Below, one piece after another: positions 15,334 through 23,360 of a stretch of DNA of 36,660 nt. The translations under genes were made by a program, and so were the position numbers. Below the pieces are notes generated by a model. That model saw nothing but the letters and a program-made list of their open reading frames with translations. It was not told the origin of the DNA and did no database searches. How positions within the stretch are numbered: position 1 is the first letter of the stretch; each line of letters begins with the position of its first letter. This DNA comes from Ferruginibacter sp. HRS2-29 (GTDB lineage: Bacteria; Bacteroidota; Bacteroidia; Chitinophagales; Chitinophagaceae): NCBI RefSeq assembly GCF_024343615.1, contig NZ_RJUB01000021.1:1-36660 (forward strand), in the 5' to 3' direction.

Positions 15334-16706
15334 TGAAACTTAGTTTTAAAAAACGTATTGCACTTTTTAATACACTTGCTGTAGCAATTACAACAGCTAT
15401 AGTATTTGTTATTATCTATTTAGTTGTACATGCAAGTTCTTACCGCCATCTTGATAGCGATATTTTACTTGAAAAAGAAGAAATATTAAACACCCTTGAC
15501 TGGAAAGCTGATAGTATCATCATCAACAAAATGCCCGAATGGGAAGAAGCTGAACATAAGAAAGTAGAAGTCAATCCAACTTTTATTCAAATAGTTGATA
15601 ACAAGGATAAGATGATATTCAAATCGGCTAACTTACAATCGAATCATTTTTTATTTAACCCAAGCAACGAAAAAGGATATTTCTATAATACCCAGATTGA
15701 TAAACAAAGACTTCGGCTTGGACAATTTCCTATTAAAAACGACGATGGAAAAATTATCGGTCAATTAACCGTTGGTGTTTCTCAACAGGAGTCATACTAT
15801 GTATTGAACAATCTGCTTATTACCCTATGCATTTCTTTTCCAATTCTTTTAATGGTACTTTATTGGGTTATCTATTTTGCAGCTTCTAAAGCTATAGCAC
15901 CAGTTAATCAGATAATTCGTGCCGCTTCAGGCATTACTGATTCAAACATAGACACCCGGTTACCATTGCCAGAAAATGAAGATGAGATATACCAGCTAGC
16001 AAGTACAATTAATGAATTACTGACCAGGATAGACAGCAGTATTCAGCAACAAAAACAATTTACCGCCGATGCTTCACATGAAATAAGGACACCGCTCGCC
16101 GCCATTCGTGGTACGCTGGAAGTATTGCTTCGCAAAAAAAGAGAGCCTGAGCAGTATGAAGAAAAAATAAAAGAAGTAATTAATCAAACAGACAGGCTTA
16201 ATCACTTGCTCGACCAACTTTTGCAGCTTGCCCGTCTTGAATCTGGTTCGGTAAAAAAGGAACAACTTAATCTATATAAAATACTGAAAGAAGCCGAATT
16301 AAAATTCGACAAGCAAATTCAGCAGAAAGGAATGCTTGTAAGTATATCTGTTGCTGAATCCGTTTCGATACTTGCAGACAATTCTTTCTTTTCTGTAATC
16401 ATAGATAATCTCGTTAGTAACGCTATAAAATACGGTGTTGTTAATGGAAAAATTAGTTTTAATTGGGTTAATGACACTCATACCCTATCTATTACAAATG
16501 ACGGCACAGGAATTACGCAACAACAATTACCGCTATTATTTAACCGGTTTTATCGTACCGATAATTCAAGAAATTCCATGGTACCAGGCAACGGTTTGGG
16601 GCTTGCCATTGTAAAAAAACTGGCAGACCTGCAACATATTACAATCGCTGTTAGCAGTACTTTGGATAGCACTACATTTTCTCTGAAATTTCTACATAAT
16701 CTTTAG
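15333..16706 (+). CDS. Sensor histidine kinase of the two-component system
   Basis: 457 aa. Two membrane helices (about 10-33 and 160-184) enclose a periplasmic sensor domain of about 125 residues. A HAMP linker follows (about 185-235), then the dimerisation helix with His249 in 'DASHEIRTPLAAIRG', the N box 'NLVSNAIKYG', and the G2 box 'GNGLGLAIVKKL'. The sensor domain has no Cys or His cluster that would point to metal binding, so the signal is open. Coupled to the response regulator by a one-base overlap. Its stop codon is part of the second CTTAAG-type operator. Confidence 0.92.
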   Translation: MKLSFKKRIALFNTLAVAITTAIVFVIIYLVVHASSYRHLDSDILLEKEEILNTLDWKADSIIINKMPEWEEAEHKKVEVNPTFIQIVDNKDKMIFKSANLQSNHFLFNPSNEKGYFYNTQIDKQRLRLGQFPIKNDDGKIIGQLTVGVSQQESYYVLNNLLITLCISFPILLMVLYWVIYFAASKAIAPVNQIIRAASGITDSNIDTRLPLPENEDEIYQLASTINELLTRIDSSIQQQKQFTADASHEIRTPLAAIRGTLEVLLRKKREPEQYEEKIKEVINQTDRLNHLLDQLLQLARLESGSVKKEQLNLYKILKEAELKFDKQIQQKGMLVSISVAESVSILADNSFFSVIIDNLVSNAIKYGVVNGKISFNWVNDTHTLSITNDGTGITQQQLPLLFNRFYRTDNSRNSMVPGNGLGLAIVKKLADLQHITIAVSSTLDSTTFSLKFLHNL

Positions 16707-16717
16707 CCAATCTTAAG
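16701..16717 (+). promoter_or_regulatory. Direct-repeat operator CTTTAG-N5-CTTAAG
   Basis: CTTTAG (16701-16706) and CTTAAG (16712-16717) with a 5-base spacer, the same geometry as the site at 14086. It lies 80 bases upstream of the rubrerythrin-like lipoprotein gene. Both sites are followed by AA, giving CTTAAGAAA in the better half. Confidence 0.5.
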
Positions 16718-16797
16718 AAACTGCAAAGGCAGATTAAAGGGCTGTAATAGCACCTTTGTTTTATAAATTATTCAAAAAACATATAAAACAAAGTAAA

Positions 16798-17598
16798 ATG
16801 AAAAAGCTATTGATTATCCCGGTAACAATATTAGCCGCAGGAAGTATTTTTCTTGCTTCTTGTGGCAGCAATAATACAGATGCTGCAATGAAAGCCCCAG
16901 TACAGAATAATGCAGACACAGCCACCCAAAAGGCAACAAAAGAAAGTGGTGAAAATGAAGGAAAGGAGAACGAAGCAGAAGAGAATGAAAAAGATGAAAA
17001 GACTGCTATTGCGAAACCTGCAAGTTATGTAACCAACACTGATGCAAATGCAAAAAATACAGAAAACATGCAAGCTGCTTTCAAAGGTAAAACAACTGCC
17101 GGTGCAAAGTATGCCGCGTATTCAAAAAAAGCTGAGCAGGAAGGATACCATCAGATTGCTTTGCTGTTTAAGGCAGCCTCAACCGCAGAAAATATTCATG
17201 CCAGGAATCATAAAGCTGTATTGCAGGAATCTGGAGTAAGTGTTCCGGTTATCAAACCTGAGTTTACTGTTAAAACGACTAAAGAAAATTTACAGGATGC
17301 AGTTACAGGGGAAACTTACGAGGCGACAACTATGTATCCTGATTTTTTAACGGCTGCCAACGAAGCCGGTAATCAATTAGCCATGATTAGTTTAAACTAT
17401 GCTTATAAAACAGAGAAAAAGCATAAAGTGTTTTATGAAGCAGCATTAACTGCTTTGCAAAACAATACAGTAAAATCCTTGCCGACAGTGTTTTATGTTT
17501 GCCCTACCTGTGGCAATACTTACGAAACAACAGCACCTGCCCGTTGTGGAATTTCAATGACAAGCGGTGAGAAATTCATAAAAATTACTTCACTTTAA
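16798..17598 (+). CDS. Exported rubrerythrin-like lipoprotein
   Basis: 266 aa from ATG 16798; an in-frame codon at 16756 would place 14 residues before a perfect lipoprotein signal and is rejected. Signal peptide with lipobox 'LASC' (Cys about 22). Then an acidic, Glu/Lys-rich linker, a ferritin-like helical domain with 'AYSKKAEQEGYHQIALLFKA' and 'AENIHARNHKAVL' (an E-x-x-H motif) and 'AGNQLAMISLNYAYKTEKKH', and a C-terminal rubredoxin-like knuckle. That knuckle has 'CPTCG' but its second half reads 'RCGIS', so only three of the four expected Cys are present. Rubrerythrins reduce peroxide with electrons passed through rubredoxin iron. A membrane-anchored, surface or periplasmic version is unusual. 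Confidence 0.8.
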   Translation: MKKLLIIPVTILAAGSIFLASCGSNNTDAAMKAPVQNNADTATQKATKESGENEGKENEAEENEKDEKTAIAKPASYVTNTDANAKNTENMQAAFKGKTTAGAKYAAYSKKAEQEGYHQIALLFKAASTAENIHARNHKAVLQESGVSVPVIKPEFTVKTTKENLQDAVTGETYEATTMYPDFLTAANEAGNQLAMISLNYAYKTEKKHKVFYEAALTALQNNTVKSLPTVFYVCPTCGNTYETTAPARCGISMTSGEKFIKITSL

Positions 17599-17609
17599 AA
17601 TTTATAACT

Positions 17610-18101
17610 ATGAGCCAGGTACATTTGCATTTGCTTATCACACATCTTCCGGTTTTCGGTTCTATATTGGGTGCCCTTGTATTGGGGTATGGACTTTGGG
17701 TAAAAAGTAACCAAACAAAAAATGCGGCATATTTTATTTTCATTATTTCGGCAATTGGTGCAGGTATAGCTTATTTTACAGGTGAAGGTGCCGAAGAAGC
17801 AGTAGAAAATATTCAAGGTGTATCAGAAAATATGATAGAGCTGCATGAAGATGCTGCGATGTATGCTTTGATTAGTTTGATTGCATTAGGGGCCATGTCA
17901 ATAATTGCCTTGGCAGTAAGCCGTTTTAAAAATTCGTTGATAAAATCAACATCCATAGTGGTCCTTATTATTTCGCTTGTAAGTTTTGGATTGGTTGCCA
18001 GAACAGGCTACCTTGGCGGACAGATAAGACACACTGAAATTACCAACGGTGCCATACAAAGCAATGGTAGTGCCGAAGGGGGAGAAAAGGATAATGATTA
18101 A
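17610..18101 (+). CDS. DUF2231-type membrane protein
   Basis: 163 aa, four predicted helices (about 8-30, 40-60, 82-105, 110-132). The first helix carries 'HLHLLITHLPVFGSILGAL', the DUF2231 pattern with two His facing the membrane. Between helices two and three lies 'NMIELHEDAAMYALISL', like the 'ELHEQAA' of the other DUF2231 gene, and both end in 'ARTGY-x-GGQ'. The conserved His suggest haem or metal binding, which is inference. It starts 11 bases after the rubrerythrin-like lipoprotein, so it is in the same operon. Confidence 0.8.
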   Translation: MSQVHLHLLITHLPVFGSILGALVLGYGLWVKSNQTKNAAYFIFIISAIGAGIAYFTGEGAEEAVENIQGVSENMIELHEDAAMYALISLIALGAMSIIALAVSRFKNSLIKSTSIVVLIISLVSFGLVARTGYLGGQIRHTEITNGAIQSNGSAEGGEKDND

Positions 18102-18134
18102 CAACACAGCCCAGTTTTAATATTCAGATATCAC

Positions 18135-18175
18135 AAAATGAATCCTTCTTAAGATTGAGGGATTCATTTTACATT
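18135..18175 (+). terminator. Strong stem-loop terminator between DUF2231 and the VIT gene
   Basis: 14-bp stem with one G-T pair (18135-18148 with 18157-18170) and an 8-base loop TTAAGATT, then a T-rich stretch. The loop contains CTTAAG-like sequence, but the lack of a second repeat 11 bp away argues against an operator here. Confidence 0.7.
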
Positions 18176-18195
18176 TTAAAATCAATAATTAAATA

Positions 18196-19305
18196 ATGGC
18201 TACTCTTTCAACTAAAAACCTTCAAACAGAAGTAGATGCTTGCTTTCTGTACAATAAATTGGCAGATGCCGAAACAGATGAAACGGTTGCAAATGTTTTC
18301 AGGCAAATGAGTGCTATTGAAAAAAGTCATGCGGAAGCATTTTTTTCAAAAATGCTTCCAGATTCAATTACAGAATTTCCACCACCATCATTCCGGGCAA
18401 AGGCGCTTAATACTATCGGCAAAGTTTTTGGTTATGATTATGTGTTAGGAGTATTGATGGATACTGAAAAAAGTATTTCCTCTGCCGTTATTAATGCCAA
18501 AAATAAAAACAAGCTACCTATTACTGGCAGCGAAACCAATCATGTAAAAATCCTGCGTTCACTTTTAGAAAATGAATCTAAAGTTACAGGAAGTAATGTG
18601 GCAAAATTTGAAAGCAGGCACCGCTCTGTTGGTGGCAATGCATTAAGGGCTGCAGTACTGGGTGGAAATGACGGGTTGGTTTCTAATTTTAGTTTGGTGA
18701 TGGGGATTGCCGGGGCAACCGCAGGCGGTTCAGGTGTTTTGTTAGCTGGTGTTGCAGGGCTATTAGCTGGTGCATTATCAATGGCTTTAGGTGAATGGAT
18801 TTCTGTTAAAAGTTCACAGGAATTGCATGAAAACCAGATGCAGTTGGAAATGGATGAACTGGAAACAAATCCCGAAGGAGAACAAAAAGAGCTGGCATTA
18901 ATTTATATTGCCAAAGGCATACCGGAAGACCAGGCGAATGCAATGGCGGCTGAAATTATGCTGGATAAAAATCATGCACATGAAATATTGGTTAAAGAAG
19001 AATTGGGCATCAATGCAGAAGAACTGAAAGGCTCTGCTATGGAAGCTGCTGTTTATTCTTTTATACTTTTTGCTATTGGTGCAGTAATACCAGTGATTCC
19101 TTTTATGTTTACAAGTGGCATTACTGCAATAATTATCAGTGTTATCAGTAGTGCAGCAGGTTTATTTTTAATTGGCACGGCTATCACCTTGTTTACAGGT
19201 AAAAGTATCTGGTTCTCTGGTTTCCGACAGGTAATATTTGGTTTGATTGCAGCAGCTATAACATTTGGTATTGGTAAATTGATTGGGGTTTCATTGACGG
19301 GATAA
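18196..19305 (+). CDS. Ferritin-like/VIT1-CCC1 fusion iron transporter
   Basis: 369 aa. Residues 1-140 form a ferritin-like four-helix domain with 'LADAETDETVANVFRQMSAIEKSHAEAF' (E-x-x-H) and a second half containing 'ETNHVKILRSLLENE'. The rest is a VIT1/CCC1 transporter: 'LGGNDGLVSNFSLVMGIAGA' (first helix, metal path), 'GALSMALGEWISVKSSQE', a Glu-rich cytoplasmic loop, and three C-terminal helices. The layout matches MbfA-type proteins, which export iron and limit peroxide damage. A terminator lies between it and the upstream operon, so it has its own promoter. Together with the rubrerythrin-like lipoprotein it points to iron and peroxide control. Confidence 0.88.
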   Translation: MATLSTKNLQTEVDACFLYNKLADAETDETVANVFRQMSAIEKSHAEAFFSKMLPDSITEFPPPSFRAKALNTIGKVFGYDYVLGVLMDTEKSISSAVINAKNKNKLPITGSETNHVKILRSLLENESKVTGSNVAKFESRHRSVGGNALRAAVLGGNDGLVSNFSLVMGIAGATAGGSGVLLAGVAGLLAGALSMALGEWISVKSSQELHENQMQLEMDELETNPEGEQKELALIYIAKGIPEDQANAMAAEIMLDKNHAHEILVKEELGINAEELKGSAMEAAVYSFILFAIGAVIPVIPFMFTSGITAIIISVISSAAGLFLIGTAITLFTGKSIWFSGFRQVIFGLIAAAITFGIGKLIGVSLTG

Positions 19306-19340
19306 TGTTATCGAATATATGTATGCCCCGTGCTGAAACA

Positions 19341-19650
19341 GGTTGACTAAAAATCAACCATTATGGGCTTGAAAGAACTGATTATTTTAGAGCACCTGAA
19401 GCAAGGCTGCGGGTATCGTAAACTCAAGGCAAGTATGGCATCAACCGTACTACTATTTGTAAACGGGTGCAGATTTACCCGGGTATTCACGATGTTCCCC
19501 GAACTTATAAACAGGTAAAACATTACATTCGGGAGATGAATGATCCGGATAAAAAAGAGCTCCCAAAAAGGAAGTGCCACAGGATGATTTACTAAAAAAA
19601 TTGCTGCACTTGAAAAACAGTCAGAGTGGGAAAAGCTGCCATTTGTTGTC
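19341..19650 (+). pseudogene. IS3-type transposase OrfA remnant
   Basis: From ATG 19363 the frames together read 'LKELIILEHLKQGCGYRKLK', then after one shift 'YGINRTTICKRVQIYPGIHD' and 'KQVKHYIREMNDPDKKELPK', then after a second shift 'DDLLKKIAALEKQSEWEKL'. This is the helix-turn-helix and leucine-zipper-like end of an IS3-family OrfA. No OrfB follows. An inverted repeat GGTTGA/TCAACC at 19341-19359 precedes it. Similarity stops near 19640. It is a dead, truncated IS at the right side of the AT-rich region. Confidence 0.75.
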
Positions 19651-19879
19651 TGCTTGGCTATTCTCCACAATTATGTTGACAAAATATTCCTGGGTTGGGT
19701 AATCCTCGGATAAATGGGCAGTTAGCTTAAGTTTATTGACACCATTAACAGCTACCGCAAAAGTATTTTCAAAGGGCGAAAGACGAAATAAAGATTCCAC
19801 ATTAAATCTTTTATGCACCTCCAAAAAGATCAGATTAAACTATTTGCCTAAAAAGCTGTCTGAGTCCGTAAATCTTAAA

Positions 19880-20935
19880 ATGAAGTCTTTAACACCAATT
19901 CTAACTTTCTTGCTTTTTACGTTCGTTTCCTGCTCCAAAGAGGATAAAAACCAACCCGTTCAACCTCCTGTTTATGTAGATGATGATCTGGCAGGCCCAA
20001 TTTCACGGCCACTCACAGGATACGGTTCCGATGGCAGTTATACCGTTGCCAAAGTCACTTTCCCAAGTCCGTTATACAGTGGCAAAAATGTTGAAATATT
20101 TTACCCGCAGGGTATCACTTCACCAAAACCCACGATATTTTATTCCCATCCTTATGGTGGTGAAGAAAGTGCTTACAATATAGGCTTATATGAGTTCATT
20201 GCTAAAAAAGGGTATGTGGTGGTTTTTGCACCTTATCCAACCACAGGCGTAACAATCGATGAAAGGTATAATACCTTATGGCAAAGTTTTAAAAAGGCTG
20301 CAACCGATTATCCCAATATAATTAATACGACGAAAGTTGGTTTTATGGGACATTCATTTGGCGGTGGTGCATCCTTCGCGTTGGCCCACCGGGCTTTTGT
20401 AGATGAAGGCTGGGGTGAAAACGGACGCTTTATTTTTGCCATGGCACAATGGTATTCTTACCAGATTACACAGGCCGAATTACAAAGTTTTCCGGCAAAC
20501 ACCAAATTGATTACCGAGGTATATGATGATGATGTAACGAACGACCATCGAATGGCGATTGACATGTTCAGGAATATTAATATTGCAAATTCTGAAAAAG
20601 ATTTCATCCTGATCAAAAAATCTGTTTTACCAGGCTTTACCTACACTGCCGAACATAATTTACCAAATACACAATCGTCTTACGATGCTTATGACTATTA
20701 TGGAATTTACAGGCTGCTTGATGCCATGATTGACTATAGTTTTAATGGAAACCCGGCAGCCAAAAATGTAGCATTGGGAAATGGTTCAGCAGAACAAATA
20801 ACAATGCCTAGTTATAACGGACAAGTACTATCGCCACTGGTAGTAACCGACAATCCGGTGCCACTATATCCACAAAGCAAATATTCTTTTCAATGTGGAT
20901 CTTCAAATAATCCAAGGATCGTAAATTGTAATTAA
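19880..20935 (+). CDS. Lipoprotein alpha/beta hydrolase
   Basis: 351 aa from ATG 19880; the frame is open upstream, but the signal peptide 'MKSLTPILTFLLFTFVSC' fixes this start, with lipobox Cys at 18. The mature part is an alpha/beta hydrolase: 'PTIFYSHPYGGEE' (oxyanion strand), nucleophile elbow 'GHSFGGGASFALAHRA' with the active Ser, acid in 'EVYDDDVTNDHRM', and a possible His in 'TYTAEHNLPNTQSSY'. It resembles dienelactone hydrolase or chlorophyllase-like enzymes; the substrate is unknown. Transcribed alone; the region before it holds the IS remnant. Confidence 0.8.
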   Translation: MKSLTPILTFLLFTFVSCSKEDKNQPVQPPVYVDDDLAGPISRPLTGYGSDGSYTVAKVTFPSPLYSGKNVEIFYPQGITSPKPTIFYSHPYGGEESAYNIGLYEFIAKKGYVVVFAPYPTTGVTIDERYNTLWQSFKKAATDYPNIINTTKVGFMGHSFGGGASFALAHRAFVDEGWGENGRFIFAMAQWYSYQITQAELQSFPANTKLITEVYDDDVTNDHRMAIDMFRNINIANSEKDFILIKKSVLPGFTYTAEHNLPNTQSSYDAYDYYGIYRLLDAMIDYSFNGNPAAKNVALGNGSAEQITMPSYNGQVLSPLVVTDNPVPLYPQSKYSFQCGSSNNPRIVNCN

Positions 20936-21085
20936 AAAGAAACAGGGCGAACGCACGACATTCGTATTTCCAATAGTGGGGCCGGACATTTAAGCAAATC
21001 AAATAAGCACATAGAAAAAATCAAAACGAAAAAAAAGGCTGCATCGGCAATATGGCGCTGACGGAACTTTAATCAACAATTGTAT

Positions 21086-21943
21086 CTACTCAATAACAAA
21101 TTTATACCCCCTGCCATGTACGTTAATAAATTTCAAGGAACTATCATCGCTTAATTTCTTACGTAATTTAGACACCAGGACATCCACATTTCTACTGATC
21201 ACCACTACCCCTTCATCTTCCCAGATCTCTTTCATCAATTTTTCCCTTTCTACTACCTGATCGATGTTTTCTGCAAATATTTTCAGCGCTTTTGTTTCTT
21301 TTTCCGAAAGCGAAATCGTCGTATGCTCAGCTTTAAGAACATTATCGGCTGCATAAAACCTGAAATTTCCTAATTGTATATGGTCACTATTATCGAACAT
21401 GGGGGCTTTAGCTTCTTTTTTCCTGAACCCGTTTTTTACATAAAAAGCAACAAGCGCCAAAGGAACGATCAGCAGCAATAACCAAAAGAAATTAAACTTA
21501 TTTTTCTTCAAAAGCTCAATTTCAATCACATAACAACCAACGTCCAGTGTACGGCCCCGGCAAGGTGTTAAATCACCTGTCCGGCTGTTTATTTCGAATG
21601 CAAAGACTGTTTCATTTTCTTTACAATTTCTCAGGCTCACTATATAATCGTTTGCCAGGGCATTTTTTTGAAATGTTCGTTGAACCAAATTGATGAGTGA
21701 GTCTGAAATAAAACGGAAGTCGTTCTTAAAGGATACCTGGTAAATATTTTCCTTCAATTTCTTCACCGGCAGCACCCGTGATGAAGAATCTTTAGCGGTA
21801 AGCAAAAGTTGATGCCCCAGGTCACGTAATACCACTTCTACATGCTTTTCAGGGATACCATCCTTTTTATTGACAAATGCAACAGCAGGGATCAAAATAG
21901 CAATTATAGTGATTGAGCATGCGAAGAGAATAAATGGCTTCAT
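21086..21943 (-). CDS. Membrane-anchored winged-helix transcriptional regulator
   Basis: 285 aa. N-terminal signal or anchor helix (about 4-23), an extracytoplasmic domain of about 125 residues with three Cys (two in 'TPCRGRTLDVGCYV'), a membrane helix about 153-172, then a cytoplasmic OmpR-type winged helix at the C-terminus ('ISLSEKETKALKIFAENIDQVV', 'VDVLVSKLRKKLSDDSSLKF', 'VHGRGYKFVIE'). The order is the reverse of ToxR/CadC, which have the DNA-binding domain first; this arrangement is common in Bacteroidota. It is divergent from the Asp-box lipoprotein gene (148 bp between), a likely target by position. Confidence 0.85.
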   Translation of the reverse strand: MKPFILFACSITIIAILIPAVAFVNKKDGIPEKHVEVVLRDLGHQLLLTAKDSSSRVLPVKKLKENIYQVSFKNDFRFISDSLINLVQRTFQKNALANDYIVSLRNCKENETVFAFEINSRTGDLTPCRGRTLDVGCYVIEIELLKKNKFNFFWLLLLIVPLALVAFYVKNGFRKKEAKAPMFDNSDHIQLGNFRFYAADNVLKAEHTTISLSEKETKALKIFAENIDQVVEREKLMKEIWEDEGVVVISRNVDVLVSKLRKKLSDDSSLKFINVHGRGYKFVIE

Positions 21944-22090
21944 GGAGGCAAAAATAACCTATTAAACCTCCGCTTTCAGTGGGTTTACAAACGTTTTACA
22001 CATGCTTTACAACTTTTTACTATAAAAAAGCCGCGGACCAATTGACAACCGATAGCTTTATTCTATTATTTCACCCCATCAATTATAGTC

Positions 22091-23176
22091 ATGAAAACCT
22101 CCGGATTTTCTTTTGTGCTATACATCCCGATCATTGCGGGACTCCTGTTTAACCTCCTTTCCTGCAACCAGGCGCCGGAATTTGTACAGGCATCCCTGCT
22201 CCCCGATAGCCTGCAAACTCACAAAATGGATAGGCCCGGGACTGCAGACATCGTTTTCAGATCCACAAATGGCGGACAAACCTGGGAGGATATCAGCAAA
22301 GGGCTACCGGAAAATCTGAGTGAAGATAGCATCCGCGGAAATAGCTTCTTTGCAGATAATAAAGGGCTTTTTTTACGGGTTGGGAACGAACTCTACCTCA
22401 GTACACCAGATGCCACAGCTCCTTTTTGGGCCAGAGAGATCTTCCCTGCGGAACATAGCAGCTTTGCCAACGGTAAGTCCGGGATAGCTGCCAGTAAATA
22501 CTGGGGGGTAAACTTGAAAAAAACGAACGGAACGGGTGTATGGTCGCCGATATTCGACCATTTTTCAGAACCCCGGATACGCGGCGTTTTTGAGACTGCC
22601 GGAGGTGCGATTTTCATCGGCACCGACAAGGGCCTTTTTAAAACTACCAACAGCGGAAAAACCTGGAAACATGTCTATGCGGGAGGCTGGGCAGGAAATC
22701 TGGCTGAGTCGGATGGCGTACTGGTGTCGACCAGTAAGCGAAGGATCATAAGATCGACCGATAACGGTGAGAACTGGGCGCTGGTGACCGATGAGGATGG
22801 TATAACCTGGGATGTAAAACAGGTCAAAGGTGGATTTGCCGCTATTACTTCCGTTTCAGCATCGGATACCAGGAGGTTAAGGACATCCTACGATGGCGGT
22901 AAAACCTGGCAGTACATTGATGCCGGTCATCAGGACAAAGCTTTTGCTGATTTAATATGGCAGACCTGGAATGATCGTCCTCGTCCGCAAATGTTCATGA
23001 CTTCAATTATCCAGGTTGGTGAAAACTTCTTTTGTGCCCATCCTGAAGGCATTTTCAGATCTTCAGACAAGGGAACCACATGGAAACTGTTGCTTCCTGC
23101 TTTAAAAGGTAAAGTCTTCAATCTGTCTTTTTCAGGGAACGTAATCTATGCCATCCCCGGAAATACAGGATGCTAA
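22091..23176 (+). CDS. Asp-box (BNR) repeat lipoprotein
   Basis: 361 aa. Signal peptide with lipobox 'LLSC' (Cys at about 25). At least five Asp-box repeats of the form S-x-D/N-x-G-x-T-W are visible: 'STNGGQTWEDI', 'TTNSGKTWKHV', 'STDNGENWALV', 'SYDGGKTWQYI', 'SSDKGTTWKLL'. Together they predict a beta-propeller of the sialidase/YCF48-like fold. Many such lipoproteins are non-enzymatic; no sialidase active-site arginine triad was recognised. Divergent from the membrane-anchored regulator at 21943. Confidence 0.8.
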   Translation: MKTSGFSFVLYIPIIAGLLFNLLSCNQAPEFVQASLLPDSLQTHKMDRPGTADIVFRSTNGGQTWEDISKGLPENLSEDSIRGNSFFADNKGLFLRVGNELYLSTPDATAPFWAREIFPAEHSSFANGKSGIAASKYWGVNLKKTNGTGVWSPIFDHFSEPRIRGVFETAGGAIFIGTDKGLFKTTNSGKTWKHVYAGGWAGNLAESDGVLVSTSKRRIIRSTDNGENWALVTDEDGITWDVKQVKGGFAAITSVSASDTRRLRTSYDGGKTWQYIDAGHQDKAFADLIWQTWNDRPRPQMFMTSIIQVGENFFCAHPEGIFRSSDKGTTWKLLLPALKGKVFNLSFSGNVIYAIPGNTGC

Positions 23177-23360
23177 AGCGTTTTACAATGTTTGGGCATG
23201 CCCGAAGGTAAAAGCGTTATATCAGGTTGGGTGGGTCGATAATCAAAAATTAAAAATGCAGTAGGTTGTTTCTTTATGCTGGCTTTGTACAAATATCCCG
23301 GCTTTAAAAGAAGCTTTGAAACAATTAGTCGCTAAATTGTAGTATTGAAAAAATGCCCTG

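Noticed and set aside
18148..18153. Third CTTAAG operator upstream of the VIT gene
   Set aside because: It is the loop and inner stem of a strong 14-bp terminator hairpin and lacks a second repeat at 11 bp.
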